A DNA stretch of 64,000 nt from Rhabdothermincola_A sp041688815 (GCA_041688815.1 JBDNHK010000023.1:10361-74360), one strand, 5' to 3'. Positions 52,997-61,714 are shown, counted from the first letter of the stretch. The notes: generated by a model from the sequence alone, not told the origin. A program made the numbers and translations.

Positions 52997-53611
52997 GTGT
53001 TGCCTTCTGCGCCGAGCGGCCTCGTCCGACCCGCCTCCGATGTTCACCTGACCAAAGCCCGGGCTCGGGCCGACCAGGCCTTCGTCGTGCTGTCGAAGCT
53101 CGTGCCGCTCGCGGTGCGGGTGGTGCGCCTCGTGCGGGCCTACACCGTGGCCGTGGCCGTGGCCGCAGGGGTCATCCTGTTGTCCGCCATCTGGATCGTC
53201 TGGCCCTCGTCCTTGGCCGACGTCGCCGGACTGGGCGTGCTCGTCGCTCTGCTCTGTGTTCCGATCGTCGTGCTGTGGCTCTTCGGTTCGGCCCTGCGCG
53301 AGGTGGTGGAGCTGCCGAGCCACCTCGGTTCGGTGCCTGATCTGGCCAAGGCCCACGGCACCGAACTCGCGGGTCTCGTCCGCACGGCCCAGGCCCGGGA
53401 GAACCGCACCCGGGTGCGTCCCGGGGATGCGTGGCGGGCGGGCCGGCTGCTGCTGGTGGCCCGTCGCGACCTGCCCGGCTACGGAGCGGTGCTCACGTTG
53501 GTGAGCCCCGCGTTCCTGTTGGTCTCGTTGGCTGCCGCGCTCGCTGGTGTCTGGTTCATCGTGATGGCCGTCCCCACGCTCGCTACCGCCCTCGCCGTCG
53601 CCGTCTTCTGA
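52997..53611 (+). CDS. Four-helix membrane protein of unknown function
   Basis: A 204-residue protein with two hydrophobic hairpins: residues about 44-64 and 71-92 (AVAVAAGVILLSAIWIVW and LGVLVALLCVPIVVLWLFG), then a soluble middle part (SHLGSVPDLAKAHGTELAGLV, DAWRAGRLLLVARRDLPG), then two more helices at the end (VLTLVSPAFLLVSLAAALAG, WFIVMAVPTLATALAVAVF). I do not recognise the family. The leaderless box at 52984 sets GTG 52997. It lies between the desaturase and the SDR gene on the same strand, but both it and the SDR have their own promoters. Confidence 0.75.
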   Translation: MLPSAPSGLVRPASDVHLTKARARADQAFVVLSKLVPLAVRVVRLVRAYTVAVAVAAGVILLSAIWIVWPSSLADVAGLGVLVALLCVPIVVLWLFGSALREVVELPSHLGSVPDLAKAHGTELAGLVRTAQARENRTRVRPGDAWRAGRLLLVARRDLPGYGAVLTLVSPAFLLVSLAAALAGVWFIVMAVPTLATALAVAVF

Positions 53612-53632
53612 GGGGTCGGCTTCGGGCCTCAC

Positions 53633-53638
53633 TACTCT
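53633..53638 (+). promoter_or_regulatory. -10 box (TACTCT) for the SDR gene
   Basis: TACTCT, 6 nt, then ATG 53645. Confidence 0.6.
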
Positions 53639-53644
53639 CGGGCC

Positions 53645-54445
53645 ATGGACGACCAGTTGGAGTGGAACTCGGCCCTCGTCACCGGCGCTTCGAGCGGCAT
53701 CGGTGAGGCCATCGCCCGTGACCTGGCCCGGCGGGGGGTCGGCCACCTGATCCTGGTGGCGAGGCGCGCCGACGTGCTCGAGCACCTTGCCTCGGACCTA
53801 CGACGCGACCACGGCACCGATGTCGAGGTGCTGGCCGCCGACCTGGCCGTCGAAGGCGAACGGCGGACGGTGCAGGAGCGTCTCGCCGACTCCTCGCGGC
53901 CGGTCGACCTGCTGGTCAACAACGCCGGGTTCGGCACCTCGGGGCGCTTCGCCTATCTCGACGCCGCCACCGAGGAGCGTGAGGTGCTGGTCAACGTGGT
54001 GGCCCTCCAACAGCTCACCCGCGCCGCTTTGCCCGGCATGCTCCTGCGGCGCCGGGGAGCCGTGCTCAACGTGGCGTCGATGGCCACGTTCGTCCCGTTG
54101 CCGTCGATGGCCACCTACGGCGCCACCAAGGCGTTCGTCACCAGCTTCAGCGAGGCCCTGCACGAGGAGACCCGGGGCACCGGCGTCACCGTCACCGCGT
54201 CGCTCCCCGGCTTCACGCGCACCGAGTTCGCGGACCAGCTCGAGGACGCCTCCCAGGACGAGGTCCCCGACTTCATGTGGATGTCGGCCGCGGACGTGGC
54301 CGCCGAGAGTGTCGAGGGGTCCCGGCGGGGAAAGGCCCTCGTCGTGCCCGGTGTGGGCAACCGCGTGGCGGCGGTGGCGGTCTGGCCGCTGCCCCGAACG
54401 CTGCGCCGTCGTGGCGTCGGGCTCGTGCAGGCGCTTCGGCGCTGA
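53645..54445 (+). CDS. Short-chain dehydrogenase/reductase (SDR)
   Basis: A 266-residue classical SDR: TGASSGIGEAIARDLARRG for NADP(H), AADL, NNAGFG, catalytic Ser in NVASMATF, and YGATKAF (Y-x3-K). The LPGFTRTEFADQ part is typical of the DltE/YqjQ group. The C-terminal RRRGVGLVQALRR is basic. Likely reduces a ketone or ketoacyl group; no further detail can be given. Convergent with glpX, 33 nt apart. Confidence 0.92.
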   Translation: MDDQLEWNSALVTGASSGIGEAIARDLARRGVGHLILVARRADVLEHLASDLRRDHGTDVEVLAADLAVEGERRTVQERLADSSRPVDLLVNNAGFGTSGRFAYLDAATEEREVLVNVVALQQLTRAALPGMLLRRRGAVLNVASMATFVPLPSMATYGATKAFVTSFSEALHEETRGTGVTVTASLPGFTRTEFADQLEDASQDEVPDFMWMSAADVAAESVEGSRRGKALVVPGVGNRVAAVAVWPLPRTLRRRGVGLVQALRR

Positions 54446-54478
54446 AGCGTTTCCGGGCTCAGGTTTCCGGGCGCCCGG

Positions 54479-55468
54479 CTAGAGACGGGCGCCGTGGGCG
54501 CGGAGCTTGTCGATGCGGTGGCGGGCGTTGACGAGTCGCACCGTTCCCGACTTCGACCGCATCACCAGCGACTGGGTGGTCGCCCCCCCGGCGTCGAAGT
54601 GGACGCCCTTCAGCAGGTCGCCGTCGGTGATGCCGGTGGCCGCGAAGAAGCAGTTGTCGCCGGCCACCAGGTCATCGGTGTGGAGCACCCGCTCGAGGTC
54701 GTACCCGAGGGCCACGGCCGCCGCCCGCTCGGCGTCGTCCCGGGGCCACAGACGGCCCTGGAGCTCACCACCCATGCACTTGAGCGCAGCGGCGGCGATG
54801 ACCCCTTCGGGGGTGCCGCCGATCCCGAACAGGACATCGGCTCCCGAATCGGGCCAGGCCGTCGAGATGGCTCCGGCCACGTCGCCGTCAGGGATCAGTC
54901 GGATGCGGGCGCCGGCTCGACGGACCTCGGTGATGAGGTCGTCGTGGCGGTCGCGCTCGAGGATCACCACGGTGAGCTCGGCCACCTCGACGCGCTTGGC
55001 CCGGGCCATGGCCTGGAGGTTCTCGGTGGCTGACGCGGTGATGTCGATCACACCGACCAGGTCGGGGCCGACAGCGATCTTCTCCATGTAGACGAACGGC
55101 CCCGGATCGAACATCGTCCCCTGCTCGGAGAGGGCGATGACCGCCAGCGCGTTGCTGCGTCCCTTGGCGGTGAGGGTGGTGCCGTCGATGGGGTCGACGG
55201 CGATGTCAACTGCGGGCGGGGTGCCGTCGCCGATCCGCTCGCCGTTGTACAGCATGGGCGCCTCGTCCTTCTCGCCCTCACCGATGACCACCACGCCGTC
55301 CATGGGCACGGTGTCGAGGACGAGGCGCATGGCGTCGACGGCGGCGCCGTCGGCGGCATCCTTGTCGCCACCCCCCACCCATCGGCCCGCCGCCATCGCC
55401 GCGGCCTCGGTGACCCTGACCAGGTCGAGGGCCACGTTGCGGTCGGGGATCTCACGGGCTTCAGTCAT
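54479..55468 (-). CDS. glpX: Class II fructose-1,6-bisphosphatase
   Basis: A 329-residue enzyme of the GlpX type, the usual gluconeogenic fructose bisphosphatase of actinobacteria. Metal and phosphate motifs: GDKDAADGAAVDAMR, IGEGEKDEAPMLYNGE, DPIDGTTLTAKGRSNALAV, GIGGTPEGVIAAAALKCMGGE and HTDDLVAGDN. Start ATG 55468 is fixed by a TACTCT box 6 nt upstream; the frame is open to 56890, but that part overlaps other genes. Normal length. Confidence 0.96.
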   Translation of the reverse strand: MTEAREIPDRNVALDLVRVTEAAAMAAGRWVGGGDKDAADGAAVDAMRLVLDTVPMDGVVVIGEGEKDEAPMLYNGERIGDGTPPAVDIAVDPIDGTTLTAKGRSNALAVIALSEQGTMFDPGPFVYMEKIAVGPDLVGVIDITASATENLQAMARAKRVEVAELTVVILERDRHDDLITEVRRAGARIRLIPDGDVAGAISTAWPDSGADVLFGIGGTPEGVIAAAALKCMGGELQGRLWPRDDAERAAAVALGYDLERVLHTDDLVAGDNCFFAATGITDGDLLKGVHFDAGGATTQSLVMRSKSGTVRLVNARHRIDKLRAHGARL

Positions 55469-55474
55469 CCGGGG

Positions 55475-55480
55475 AGAGTA
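55475..55480 (-). promoter_or_regulatory. -10 box (TACTCT) for glpX
   Basis: TACTCT on the minus strand, 6 nt, then ATG 55468. Confidence 0.6.
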
Positions 55481-55546
55481 GTTCCCTTCGCGACAGCGCG
55501 GCCTTTGCACCGGACCCATGGCCGCACCGGGCGGGGCCGGTCCGGC

Positions 55547-55552
55547 CATACT
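55547..55552 (+). promoter_or_regulatory. -10 box (CATACT) for the gene at 55559
   Basis: CATACT, one mismatch from TANNNT by its first base, then 6 nt and ATG 55559. Confidence 0.4.
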
Positions 55553-55558
55553 TCTCCG

Positions 55559-56224
55559 ATGTCCGAGAATCAACGCCGCGTGCCGCCACCCGGCCTCGAT
55601 CCAGCGACCCGAGTCGACGTCGACCGCAACGAGGCGCAGCCCGATGACGGCGTGGCCACCGATAGTGCGGTCGACGAGACGCGAACCGAGTTCGCCCTCG
55701 ACGAGTGGGCGGTCGAGGACCGGGCCCTCCTCGACCAGCTCCTGATCGGCGAGGAGATCCCCCACACCTGGCAGGGGGCGGTGCTGGTGGTGTCCGCCGG
55801 TTCGCAGTTCGTGGTCGACGAGTTGATCGACGCCGTCGAGGATGGTGCCGTGGTGGAACCGGAGGGGTCCACGTCCGATGCCGGCCGTGACGCCGACGCG
55901 GCCGACGGGGAGTGGGACGAGGAATGGGACGACGGCGTCGACGCCCAGGAGGTGCTCGGCGGGGTGTTCATCGCCGCGGACCGGCTCCGCCGACGGGCCA
56001 ACGACCCCGAGGGGGTGCTGGCTCTGGTCGAGCTCGCCGACACCGTGGCCTCCATGAGCTTGCCCTTCGGCTTCGACCAGGCGGTGTGGGCCGACCTGGT
56101 CGGCGCCGTCGGAGTGCTCGCGGCGGCGCTCACCGCCGATGAGGGCAACGGGGCTGATGTCGGCGCCGAGGCGATCGAAGCGCTCGCCGACGACCTCCGG
56201 GCGCGGCTGAGGCCGCTCGTCTGA
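55559..56224 (+). CDS. Acidic protein of unknown function
   Basis: A 221-residue soluble protein rich in Asp and Glu. Residues about 50-80 (LLDQLLIGEEIPHTWQGAVLVVSAGSQFVVDELIDAVED) look weakly like a DUF2007-type unit, in which a short strand-helix pair senses or binds; the middle is a low-complexity acidic part (DADAADGEWDEEWDDGVDAQ), and the rest is helical (AADRLRRRANDPEGVLALVELADTV). I see no catalytic motif. ATG 55559 fits the promoter. The next gene has its own box, so it may be monocistronic. Function unknown. Confidence 0.75.
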   Translation: MSENQRRVPPPGLDPATRVDVDRNEAQPDDGVATDSAVDETRTEFALDEWAVEDRALLDQLLIGEEIPHTWQGAVLVVSAGSQFVVDELIDAVEDGAVVEPEGSTSDAGRDADAADGEWDEEWDDGVDAQEVLGGVFIAADRLRRRANDPEGVLALVELADTVASMSLPFGFDQAVWADLVGAVGVLAAALTADEGNGADVGAEAIEALADDLRARLRPLV

Positions 56225-56231
56225 CCCCCGA

Positions 56232-56237
56232 TAACCT
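56232..56237 (+). promoter_or_regulatory. -10 box (TAACCT) for the J-domain gene
   Basis: TAACCT, 8 nt, then GTG 56246. Confidence 0.5.
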
Positions 56238-56245
56238 CGGGAACC

Positions 56246-56965
56246 GTGGTGGTGCTCGCCGAACTCGAGGTCTTCTGCTCCCGCGCCCACGCGCCCACGC
56301 GGCGGGTGGCGCTCGGCGCCTCCGACCTCCCTTGCGAACCTGCGCCCGGGTTCGGGGGGGTGCTGCTGGCGGGCATCGTGGCCGAGCACGTGGCCGAGAT
56401 CGATCCCGACCACATCGCCGACATCAAGCTTCTCACCCGAGAGCTCGAGCAGGGCCGGCAGATCCCCCAACCCCGCCTGCGCCATCGGCTCCAGGTCGAC
56501 ACCGTCGGCTTGAGCGCGGCGCACCACCGGCTCTTGGGCGACGGGGAGCGTTTGTGGTTCGAGTTCGATGACACCGGGGCGCCCGAGCAGCAGGTGCTCG
56601 GCGCGATCTACGCCGCCGGCACCCTCGAACCGCACGTCATCCGTGTCGTGATGACCGCCTTGCGCAAGGCCACGAGATGGGCGGGCCCGGTGGGCGACGA
56701 CTTCATCGCCGTGGTGGCCGGGGGCAAGCGCGGCACCTCGTTCAACCGCACTGCGGTCGAGAACCCCACCGCTTGGGCCCTCGGGGTGATGGGGTTCGTG
56801 GCGTCGGGCGCCGCCGCCGTCGCCGCCCCGCCCACGCCAGACGTCGTGCGCCGCTACCGCGAGCTGCTCCGCAAGGCCCATCCCGATCACGGCGCCCAGA
56901 ACGACGGTGCCGCTCAGCGCATCGCCGACCTGAGCGAGGCCCGCCGGATCCTCACCGGACGCTGA
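56246..56965 (+). CDS. Protein with a C-terminal J-domain
   Basis: A 239-residue protein. The last 45 residues form a J-domain: VVRRYRELLRKAHPDHGAQNDGAAQRIADLSEARRIL with the HPD signature that stimulates DnaK. The first 190 residues are not a known chaperone part; they hold VSLAELEVFC-like and IADIKLLTRELEQGRQIPQPRLRHR segments with an overall alpha/beta look and a weak hydrophobic stretch (WALGVMGFVASGAAAVAA). Similar proteins occur in actinobacteria, so it could bring a client to DnaK. Client unknown. GTG start from the promoter box. Confidence 0.8.
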   Translation: MVVLAELEVFCSRAHAPTRRVALGASDLPCEPAPGFGGVLLAGIVAEHVAEIDPDHIADIKLLTRELEQGRQIPQPRLRHRLQVDTVGLSAAHHRLLGDGERLWFEFDDTGAPEQQVLGAIYAAGTLEPHVIRVVMTALRKATRWAGPVGDDFIAVVAGGKRGTSFNRTAVENPTAWALGVMGFVASGAAAVAAPPTPDVVRRYRELLRKAHPDHGAQNDGAAQRIADLSEARRILTGR

Positions 56966-57057
56966 GCCGACGATCGAGGTTCGGGTTCGCGCCTCACCGC
57001 CACTCCCCGATAGGGCCCGACCGGCCCGGTAGCGTCGGGCCCGAGGAGGTGGACCGG

Positions 57058-58257
57058 TTGGCCGATCGTGTTCCCAGGTTGGTGGTCACCCCAGGGTCCA
57101 TCGTGCGGGCCGTGCTGCTCGTGGCCGGGTGGATGCTGGCCCTCACCGTGCTGGCTCGGGCGCGGGGCCCCATCGTGCTCTTCGTGTTCGGGTTCGTTGC
57201 TGCCGCGGTCTTCTATCCGCTGGTGGTGCGGCTTCGCCGCCGGATGCCCACATGGGTCGCCGTGGTCGTCGTGTCGGTTCTGGTGGCGGTGGTCGTGGGG
57301 CTGGCCGGAGTGCGCATCTACGACGAGGTCAACGCCCAGGTCACCACGTTCGCCACGTCGATCGACGAGTCCGTCGCCCAGCTCGAGGCCAGCTCTCGCT
57401 ACGGCGACATCGTCGAGCGCCTCGATCTGCGGTCGCGGGTCGAGCAGTTCACGAGCGGCTTGCGAGAGGACATGGCGATCGACGGATCCCGGCTGACGGA
57501 GCTCGCTCCCACCCTGGCCACACTGTCGGCCGACGTCTTCGTGATCTGGCTGTTCGCGGTGATGTTGTTGGCGTCGGGTCCCCAGTTCGTCCGGTCGTTC
57601 GTCGCGCTGTTCCCGGCGCCGGTCACGCAGCGTCGCGTGGGCCATGTCATACGGGTGGCCCACGGCCGCTCCGTCGCCTTTCTCGGCTTCATGGCCCTGC
57701 GGGCGGTCGGTTGGTTCGCGCTGGTGTACGTCGTGGCTCTCGTACTCGACCTGCGGGTACCCACCAGCCTGGCGTTGGTCGTCGGCCTCCTGAGCTTCAT
57801 CCCTCGCTTCGGCGTGGTGATCGGGGCCCTGCCCGTCGCCGTGGTGGCGGCGTTGCGCTCACCAGACCTGGTCATCCCGGTCCTCGTCGTCGCCGTGGGC
57901 TTGCAGGCCTTCGACGCGACGTTCCTCCAGCGCCGGATCGAAGCCCGGTCCGTGGCGGTGGGGTCGCTGCCGCTGCTGGTCTCGGCCATGTTGGGCTGGG
58001 CGGTCGAGGGCACTCGTGGCCTCCTGCTCGGCGTCGTGGCCGCGGTTTTCCTCATCGCCGTGGCCGACGAGAGCCTGGCCATCCGCGACGGCGAGGTCCC
58101 CGATCCGGGGGCTGGGCTCGCCCCTGCGTCGGTCGGTTCCCCGAAGGCCTGTGAAGCTCCGGTCGTTGTCGAGCCGACACCGACCGACGTCGAGTCAGGG
58201 GCCGTGTCGGTGTCGACCGGGCCGGCGATGCTCGAGTCGGCGCCACCGGTCGCCTAG
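57058..58257 (+). CDS. AI-2E family transporter (TqsA/PerM), first copy
   Basis: A 399-residue membrane protein with seven or eight helices of the AI-2 exporter family: RARGPIVLFVFGFVAAAVFYPLVVRLRRRMPTWVAVVVV near the start, a long periplasmic or cytoplasmic part (residues about 95-165), then LLSFIPRFGVVIGALPVAVVAAL. The last 60 residues are an acidic/Pro tail. The family exports small molecules; transport of AI-2 is shown for few. TTG 57058 is chosen because GAGGAGG lies 8 nt before; GTG 57049 would sit on the ribosome site. The 3' end overlaps the next gene by 63 nt in convergent orientation. Confidence 0.85.
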   Translation: MADRVPRLVVTPGSIVRAVLLVAGWMLALTVLARARGPIVLFVFGFVAAAVFYPLVVRLRRRMPTWVAVVVVSVLVAVVVGLAGVRIYDEVNAQVTTFATSIDESVAQLEASSRYGDIVERLDLRSRVEQFTSGLREDMAIDGSRLTELAPTLATLSADVFVIWLFAVMLLASGPQFVRSFVALFPAPVTQRRVGHVIRVAHGRSVAFLGFMALRAVGWFALVYVVALVLDLRVPTSLALVVGLLSFIPRFGVVIGALPVAVVAALRSPDLVIPVLVVAVGLQAFDATFLQRRIEARSVAVGSLPLLVSAMLGWAVEGTRGLLLGVVAAVFLIAVADESLAIRDGEVPDPGAGLAPASVGSPKACEAPVVVEPTPTDVESGAVSVSTGPAMLESAPPVA

Positions 58258-59376
58258 CGAAGGCGAACCCCGGTCTCCGCGAGCCTCGCCCGGGGGTTGG
58301 AACTCGCCCCGCATCTGCTGGGCCACCGCCTTGCTGGCGCCGATGACCGGGATGGCCAACAGTGCTCCGGGAACACCGGCGACGGCGAAGCCGGCGATGG
58401 CCCCGAGCATCGTCACCGGCGCCGACACGTCGACGGCCCGGCCCACCAGCACGGGGAGGATGACGTTGTTGCTGAAGGTCATGTAGACGAAGAAGGAGAC
58501 GCCCATGATGATGGCGGTGGTGAGGCCCTGGGTGAGCGACACGGCCACGATGAGCACCCCACCGAGGAACCCACCGATCTGAGGGATCATGGCGGTGATG
58601 GTGGCCCACACGGCCAGCACCGGGGTGAGGGGTACGCCGAGAGTGACGCCCCAGATCGCCACCCAGACGCCGTGGGCCGCAGCCTGCAACAGGTTGCCGA
58701 CGAAGTACTTGGCCAGCACGGCATAGCTAACCCGGCCCAGGTCGTCGGCCCTCGTCCGGTTCTCCGAGGGGATGAGGGCCCGGAGCCGGCGGACCGACGT
58801 GGGCCCGTCGATCACCAGTCCGACGGCCACGGCGAGCACGACGATCGTCTGGACGGCACCCGACCCGATGGTGCTGACGACGTCGCCGATCTCCGACGTC
58901 GAGCCGGCCAACCGCTCCGGGATGGTGCCGATGAAGTCCTGGACCCTGGCCGGCACGTCGTTGGCCGCGAGCTGCTCGCCGATGAGGGGTAGTGAGGTGA
59001 GCGAATTCACCACCTCGGGCACCTGCTCGGGGAGCTCGGCGGTCTGGCTGGCGAGCTGCGGCGCGACGATGGTCCCGAAGGCCACGATCGCCACCGTGAG
59101 GACCAGGAGCACGATGGCCCCGGCCCACCGCCGCGACAGCTTCGTCAGGCGTGCCGTGGCCTCGGCCACCGGGTCGAGGGCCAACCCGAGGAAGCCGCCG
59201 ATGGCCAGGAGGGTGAGCTCCTTGGGAGCGGAGCGGAACAGGCCCATCGAGACGAGCAGGGCGGTGATCGCGGCGAGCGTCACCAGCACGGTACGGGTGC
59301 CGAGCTCGACCTTCAGCTTGGCCCGGGTATCGGGGCCGCCGCCCTGGTCGGCGGTCTGAGGGGTTGCGCCGTCCAC
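58195..59376 (-). CDS. AI-2E family transporter (TqsA/PerM), second copy
   Basis: A 393-residue protein of the same family: GGFLGLALDPVAEATARLTKLSRRWAGAIVLLVL, PLIGEQLAANDVPARVQDFIGTIP, FVGNLLQAAAHGVWVAIWGVTLGVPLTPVLAVWATITAMIPQIGGFLGGVL (the conserved loop near the end). Eight membrane helices. It ends in a basic, disordered tail (DRWRRLEHRRPGRHRHGP). GTG start 59376. The tail-to-tail 63-nt overlap with the other transporter means the two disordered tails are encoded on opposite strands of the same DNA. Confidence 0.87.
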   Translation of the reverse strand: MDGATPQTADQGGGPDTRAKLKVELGTRTVLVTLAAITALLVSMGLFRSAPKELTLLAIGGFLGLALDPVAEATARLTKLSRRWAGAIVLLVLTVAIVAFGTIVAPQLASQTAELPEQVPEVVNSLTSLPLIGEQLAANDVPARVQDFIGTIPERLAGSTSEIGDVVSTIGSGAVQTIVVLAVAVGLVIDGPTSVRRLRALIPSENRTRADDLGRVSYAVLAKYFVGNLLQAAAHGVWVAIWGVTLGVPLTPVLAVWATITAMIPQIGGFLGGVLIVAVSLTQGLTTAIIMGVSFFVYMTFSNNVILPVLVGRAVDVSAPVTMLGAIAGFAVAGVPGALLAIPVIGASKAVAQQMRGEFQPPGEARGDRGSPSLGDRWRRLEHRRPGRHRHGP

Positions 59377-59437
59377 CGCCCCAGTCTCCCATCAGGACGC
59401 GCTCGGGGCCGGCCATCCCGGGTCCGACCTCGTCGGA

Positions 59438-59443
59438 TACGGT
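59438..59443 (+). promoter_or_regulatory. -10 box (TACGGT) upstream of the acyl-CoA synthetase
   Basis: TACGGT, 8 nt, then ATG 59452, which opens an 11-codon frame that ends on the synthetase start. Confidence 0.5.
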
Positions 59444-59451
59444 GCCCGGCC

Positions 59452-59487
59452 ATGAACGCACGAGCGGGCCGGCCGGGGGGCCGGTGA
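59452..59487 (+). other. 11-codon upstream ORF coupled to the acyl-CoA synthetase (or frameshift site)
   Basis: ATG 59452 with a leaderless box reads MNARAGRPGGR and stops at TGA 59485-59487, overlapping GTG 59484 of the synthetase as GTGA. Either it is a small coupled leader, or one G is missing from the run of six G at 59475-59480 and the codons are the true start of the synthetase. Confidence 0.5.
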
Positions 59488-61130
59488 GCGGGTCGGTGCC
59501 TCGGGCCGACCCTGAGCTCGTTGAGCGGTATCGGGCGTCGGGCTGGTGGGGCGAGCGGAGTCTGGGCGACGTTCTGGCCGACAACGCGGGCCGGCGGGGA
59601 GCCGAATCGGCCTTCGTGTCCGCCCAGGGTTCGGTGTCGTGGTCGCAGCTCGATTCGGCGGCCACCGCTCTGGCCGAGCTCCTGGCCGGGTTGGGACTCG
59701 ATCGGGGGGACCGGGTGGCGGTGCTGCTGCCCGACACCGCCGTCGTGCATGTCGCCCTGCACGCGTTGGCCCGGGCCGGGCTCGTGGCCATGGGCATAGG
59801 TATCAGAGCCGGTGACGCCGAGGTGGCGCACCTCGCCGGGCGGGCCGGAGCCCGGGCCATCATCACGGTCGCCGAACGGCGGGGGCGGTCCACCTCTGAC
59901 CTGGTGGAAGGTGTGCGCGCCGCAAGGGTGCCCCTCGAGCACCACGTCGTGCTCCCGGACGACGGCGGTCTCGGAGGTGCGCCGATCCTGGTCGACGGCG
60001 AACCGGGTCGGGCCGGCGTGCTGGACCCCGGCTCGGCGCTCGGCCCCGATGAGTTGTTCCTCCTCAACTCGACGTCGGGAACCACTGGCCTGCCGAAGTG
60101 CGTCATGCACACCCAGAACCGCTGGATCGCGTACCACCGCCTGGCCATGGTCGCCGGCGGCTTCGGCGCCGACGAGATCTTCATGAGCCTGCTGCCGGCG
60201 CCCTTCGGCTTCGGTCTCTGGACGAGGCACTTCACGCCCGCCCTGCTCGCCTGCCCGACGGTGGTGATGGACCGGTTCGATGCCCACGGGGCCCTCGATC
60301 TCATCGAGCGCGAGAAGGTGACGGTGCTGTGCTGCGTGAGCACGCAGTTCATCATGCTGCTCAACGCCCAGGCCGAACGCGCTCGTGACCTGTCGTCGTT
60401 ACGGTGCATGTTCACCGGCGGCGAGGCGGTGCCCTACGAGCGGGCGGCCGAGTTCGAGGCGGCGACGGGCGCGGCGGTGCTGCAGTTCTACGGGTCGAAC
60501 GAGACCGGCGCCCTCAGCTTCACCACCGCGTCCGACGCCCGGGACCAGCGTCTGCGCACGGCCGGTCGGGTGATCGACGTGATGGAGGTGCGACTGTTCG
60601 ATGTGGAGACCGGCGCCGACATCACCGGCTCGGGTCGACCCGGTCGGCCCGCCTGCCGGGGTCCGGTGACGTGTCTCGGGTACTGGGCCGACGAGGTCGC
60701 CAACAAGGCCCTGCTGACCGACGATGGGTGGATGCTGATGGGCGACATCGTGGAGATCGATCGCGACGGCTATCTGACGGTGGTCGGCCGCACCTCGGAC
60801 TTCATCATTCGGGGTGGCAAGAACATCAGCGCGCCGGCGGTCGAGGCCGAGGTGGGAGGCCATCCGGCGGTGGCCGTGGTCGCCGCCGTGGCGTGGCCCG
60901 ACCCGGTGTTCGGCGAACGGGTCTGCGCCTATGTGGAGCTGCGGGCCGGGTGCACGCTCACGCTCGACGATCTGGTGGCCCATCTCACCGCACGCGGAGT
61001 GTCGCCAGAATGGTTTCCCGAGAAACTCGTGGTGCTCGACGAGCTGCCGCGCTCGTCGGGCGGCAAGGTGGCCAAGGGTGAGCTGCAAGCCGATGCCGAA
61101 CGGCGAGCGACCGCCGGAGGTGTGTCGTGA
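59484..61130 (+). CDS. Acyl-CoA synthetase / AMP-ligase family
   Basis: A 548-residue adenylating enzyme: P-loop-like LLNSTSGTTGLPKCVMHT near residue 190, FYGSNETGALS (A5), DDGWMLMGDIVEIDRDGYLTVVGRTSDFIIRGGKNIS (A7-A8), and the terminal lysine in SSGGKVAKGEL. It activates a carboxylate to acyl-AMP, then acyl-CoA; substrate pocket residues do not tell which one. Nearest named groups are the (2,3-dihydroxybenzoyl)/cyclohexanecarboxylate-CoA ligases. GTG 59484 starts MSGSVPRADPELVERYR. The alpha/beta hydrolase gene follows with a 4-nt overlap. Confidence 0.9.
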   Translation: MSGSVPRADPELVERYRASGWWGERSLGDVLADNAGRRGAESAFVSAQGSVSWSQLDSAATALAELLAGLGLDRGDRVAVLLPDTAVVHVALHALARAGLVAMGIGIRAGDAEVAHLAGRAGARAIITVAERRGRSTSDLVEGVRAARVPLEHHVVLPDDGGLGGAPILVDGEPGRAGVLDPGSALGPDELFLLNSTSGTTGLPKCVMHTQNRWIAYHRLAMVAGGFGADEIFMSLLPAPFGFGLWTRHFTPALLACPTVVMDRFDAHGALDLIEREKVTVLCCVSTQFIMLLNAQAERARDLSSLRCMFTGGEAVPYERAAEFEAATGAAVLQFYGSNETGALSFTTASDARDQRLRTAGRVIDVMEVRLFDVETGADITGSGRPGRPACRGPVTCLGYWADEVANKALLTDDGWMLMGDIVEIDRDGYLTVVGRTSDFIIRGGKNISAPAVEAEVGGHPAVAVVAAVAWPDPVFGERVCAYVELRAGCTLTLDDLVAHLTARGVSPEWFPEKLVVLDELPRSSGGKVAKGELQADAERRATAGGVS

Positions 61131-61714
61131 CTCTTGCGCCGCGCCGGATCACGTTCGCGCCCGGAGCATTGCTGCTGGCACCGGGCGCCGGGGCCGACCG
61201 TGACCACCACACCCTCGTGGCCATCGAGGAGGCGCTGGCTCCGCTCCCCGTGCGCCGCATGGACTTCCCGTACCGCAAGGCTGGCCGCAAGGCCCCCGAC
61301 CGCGCTCCGGTCGCTGTGGCTGCGGTCGTCGAGGAGGCGACGGCGGCAGTGGGCGACGCCGGCGTCGATCCCACCCGGCTCGTGCTCGGCGGCCGATCCT
61401 TCGGGGGGCGCATGTGCTCGATGGCCGTGGCCGAGGGCCTGCCCGCCGCCGGACTGGTGTTGCTCAGTTACCCCCTGCACCCTCCGGGCCGGCCCGAAAA
61501 ACTGCGTACCGAGCACTTCGGGCTGCTCGAACGGCCCTGTCTGTTCGTGAGCGGCCAGAAGGACCCGTTCGCCTCACCGGCGGAGCTGGAGGCCGCCGCT
61601 ACGGCCATTCCCGGTCCGGTGTCGTTCGTCTGGCTCCCGGGTGGTCACGACCCCAAGAACGCCGACGACGCCATCGTGGGCGCGGTCTGCGACTGGCTGG
61701 CCACCCTCGGCTGA
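61127..61714 (+). CDS. Small alpha/beta hydrolase (dienelactone hydrolase-like/TEX30)
   Basis: A 195-residue alpha/beta hydrolase: LLLAPGAGADRDHHTLVAIEEAL, nucleophile elbow GGRSFGGRM (Ser near residue 90), acid in VSGQKDPFAS and His in LPGGHDPKNADD. This is the TEX30/KANL3-like group, small and without a lid. Substrate unknown; the gene is coupled (GTGA) to the acyl-CoA synthetase, so it may release or proof-read acyl thioesters. Convergent with the lipoprotein gene; the 104 nt between hold nothing I can name. Confidence 0.87.
   Translation: MTLAPRRITFAPGALLLAPGAGADRDHHTLVAIEEALAPLPVRRMDFPYRKAGRKAPDRAPVAVAAVVEEATAAVGDAGVDPTRLVLGGRSFGGRMCSMAVAEGLPAAGLVLLSYPLHPPGRPEKLRTEHFGLLERPCLFVSGQKDPFASPAELEAAATAIPGPVSFVWLPGGHDPKNADDAIVGAVCDWLATLG

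Noticed and set aside
59364..59483. Longer N-terminus for the acyl-CoA synthetase from the upstream open frame
   Set aside because: It would start before the promoter box and overlaps the divergent transporter's 5' end; no homology is seen.
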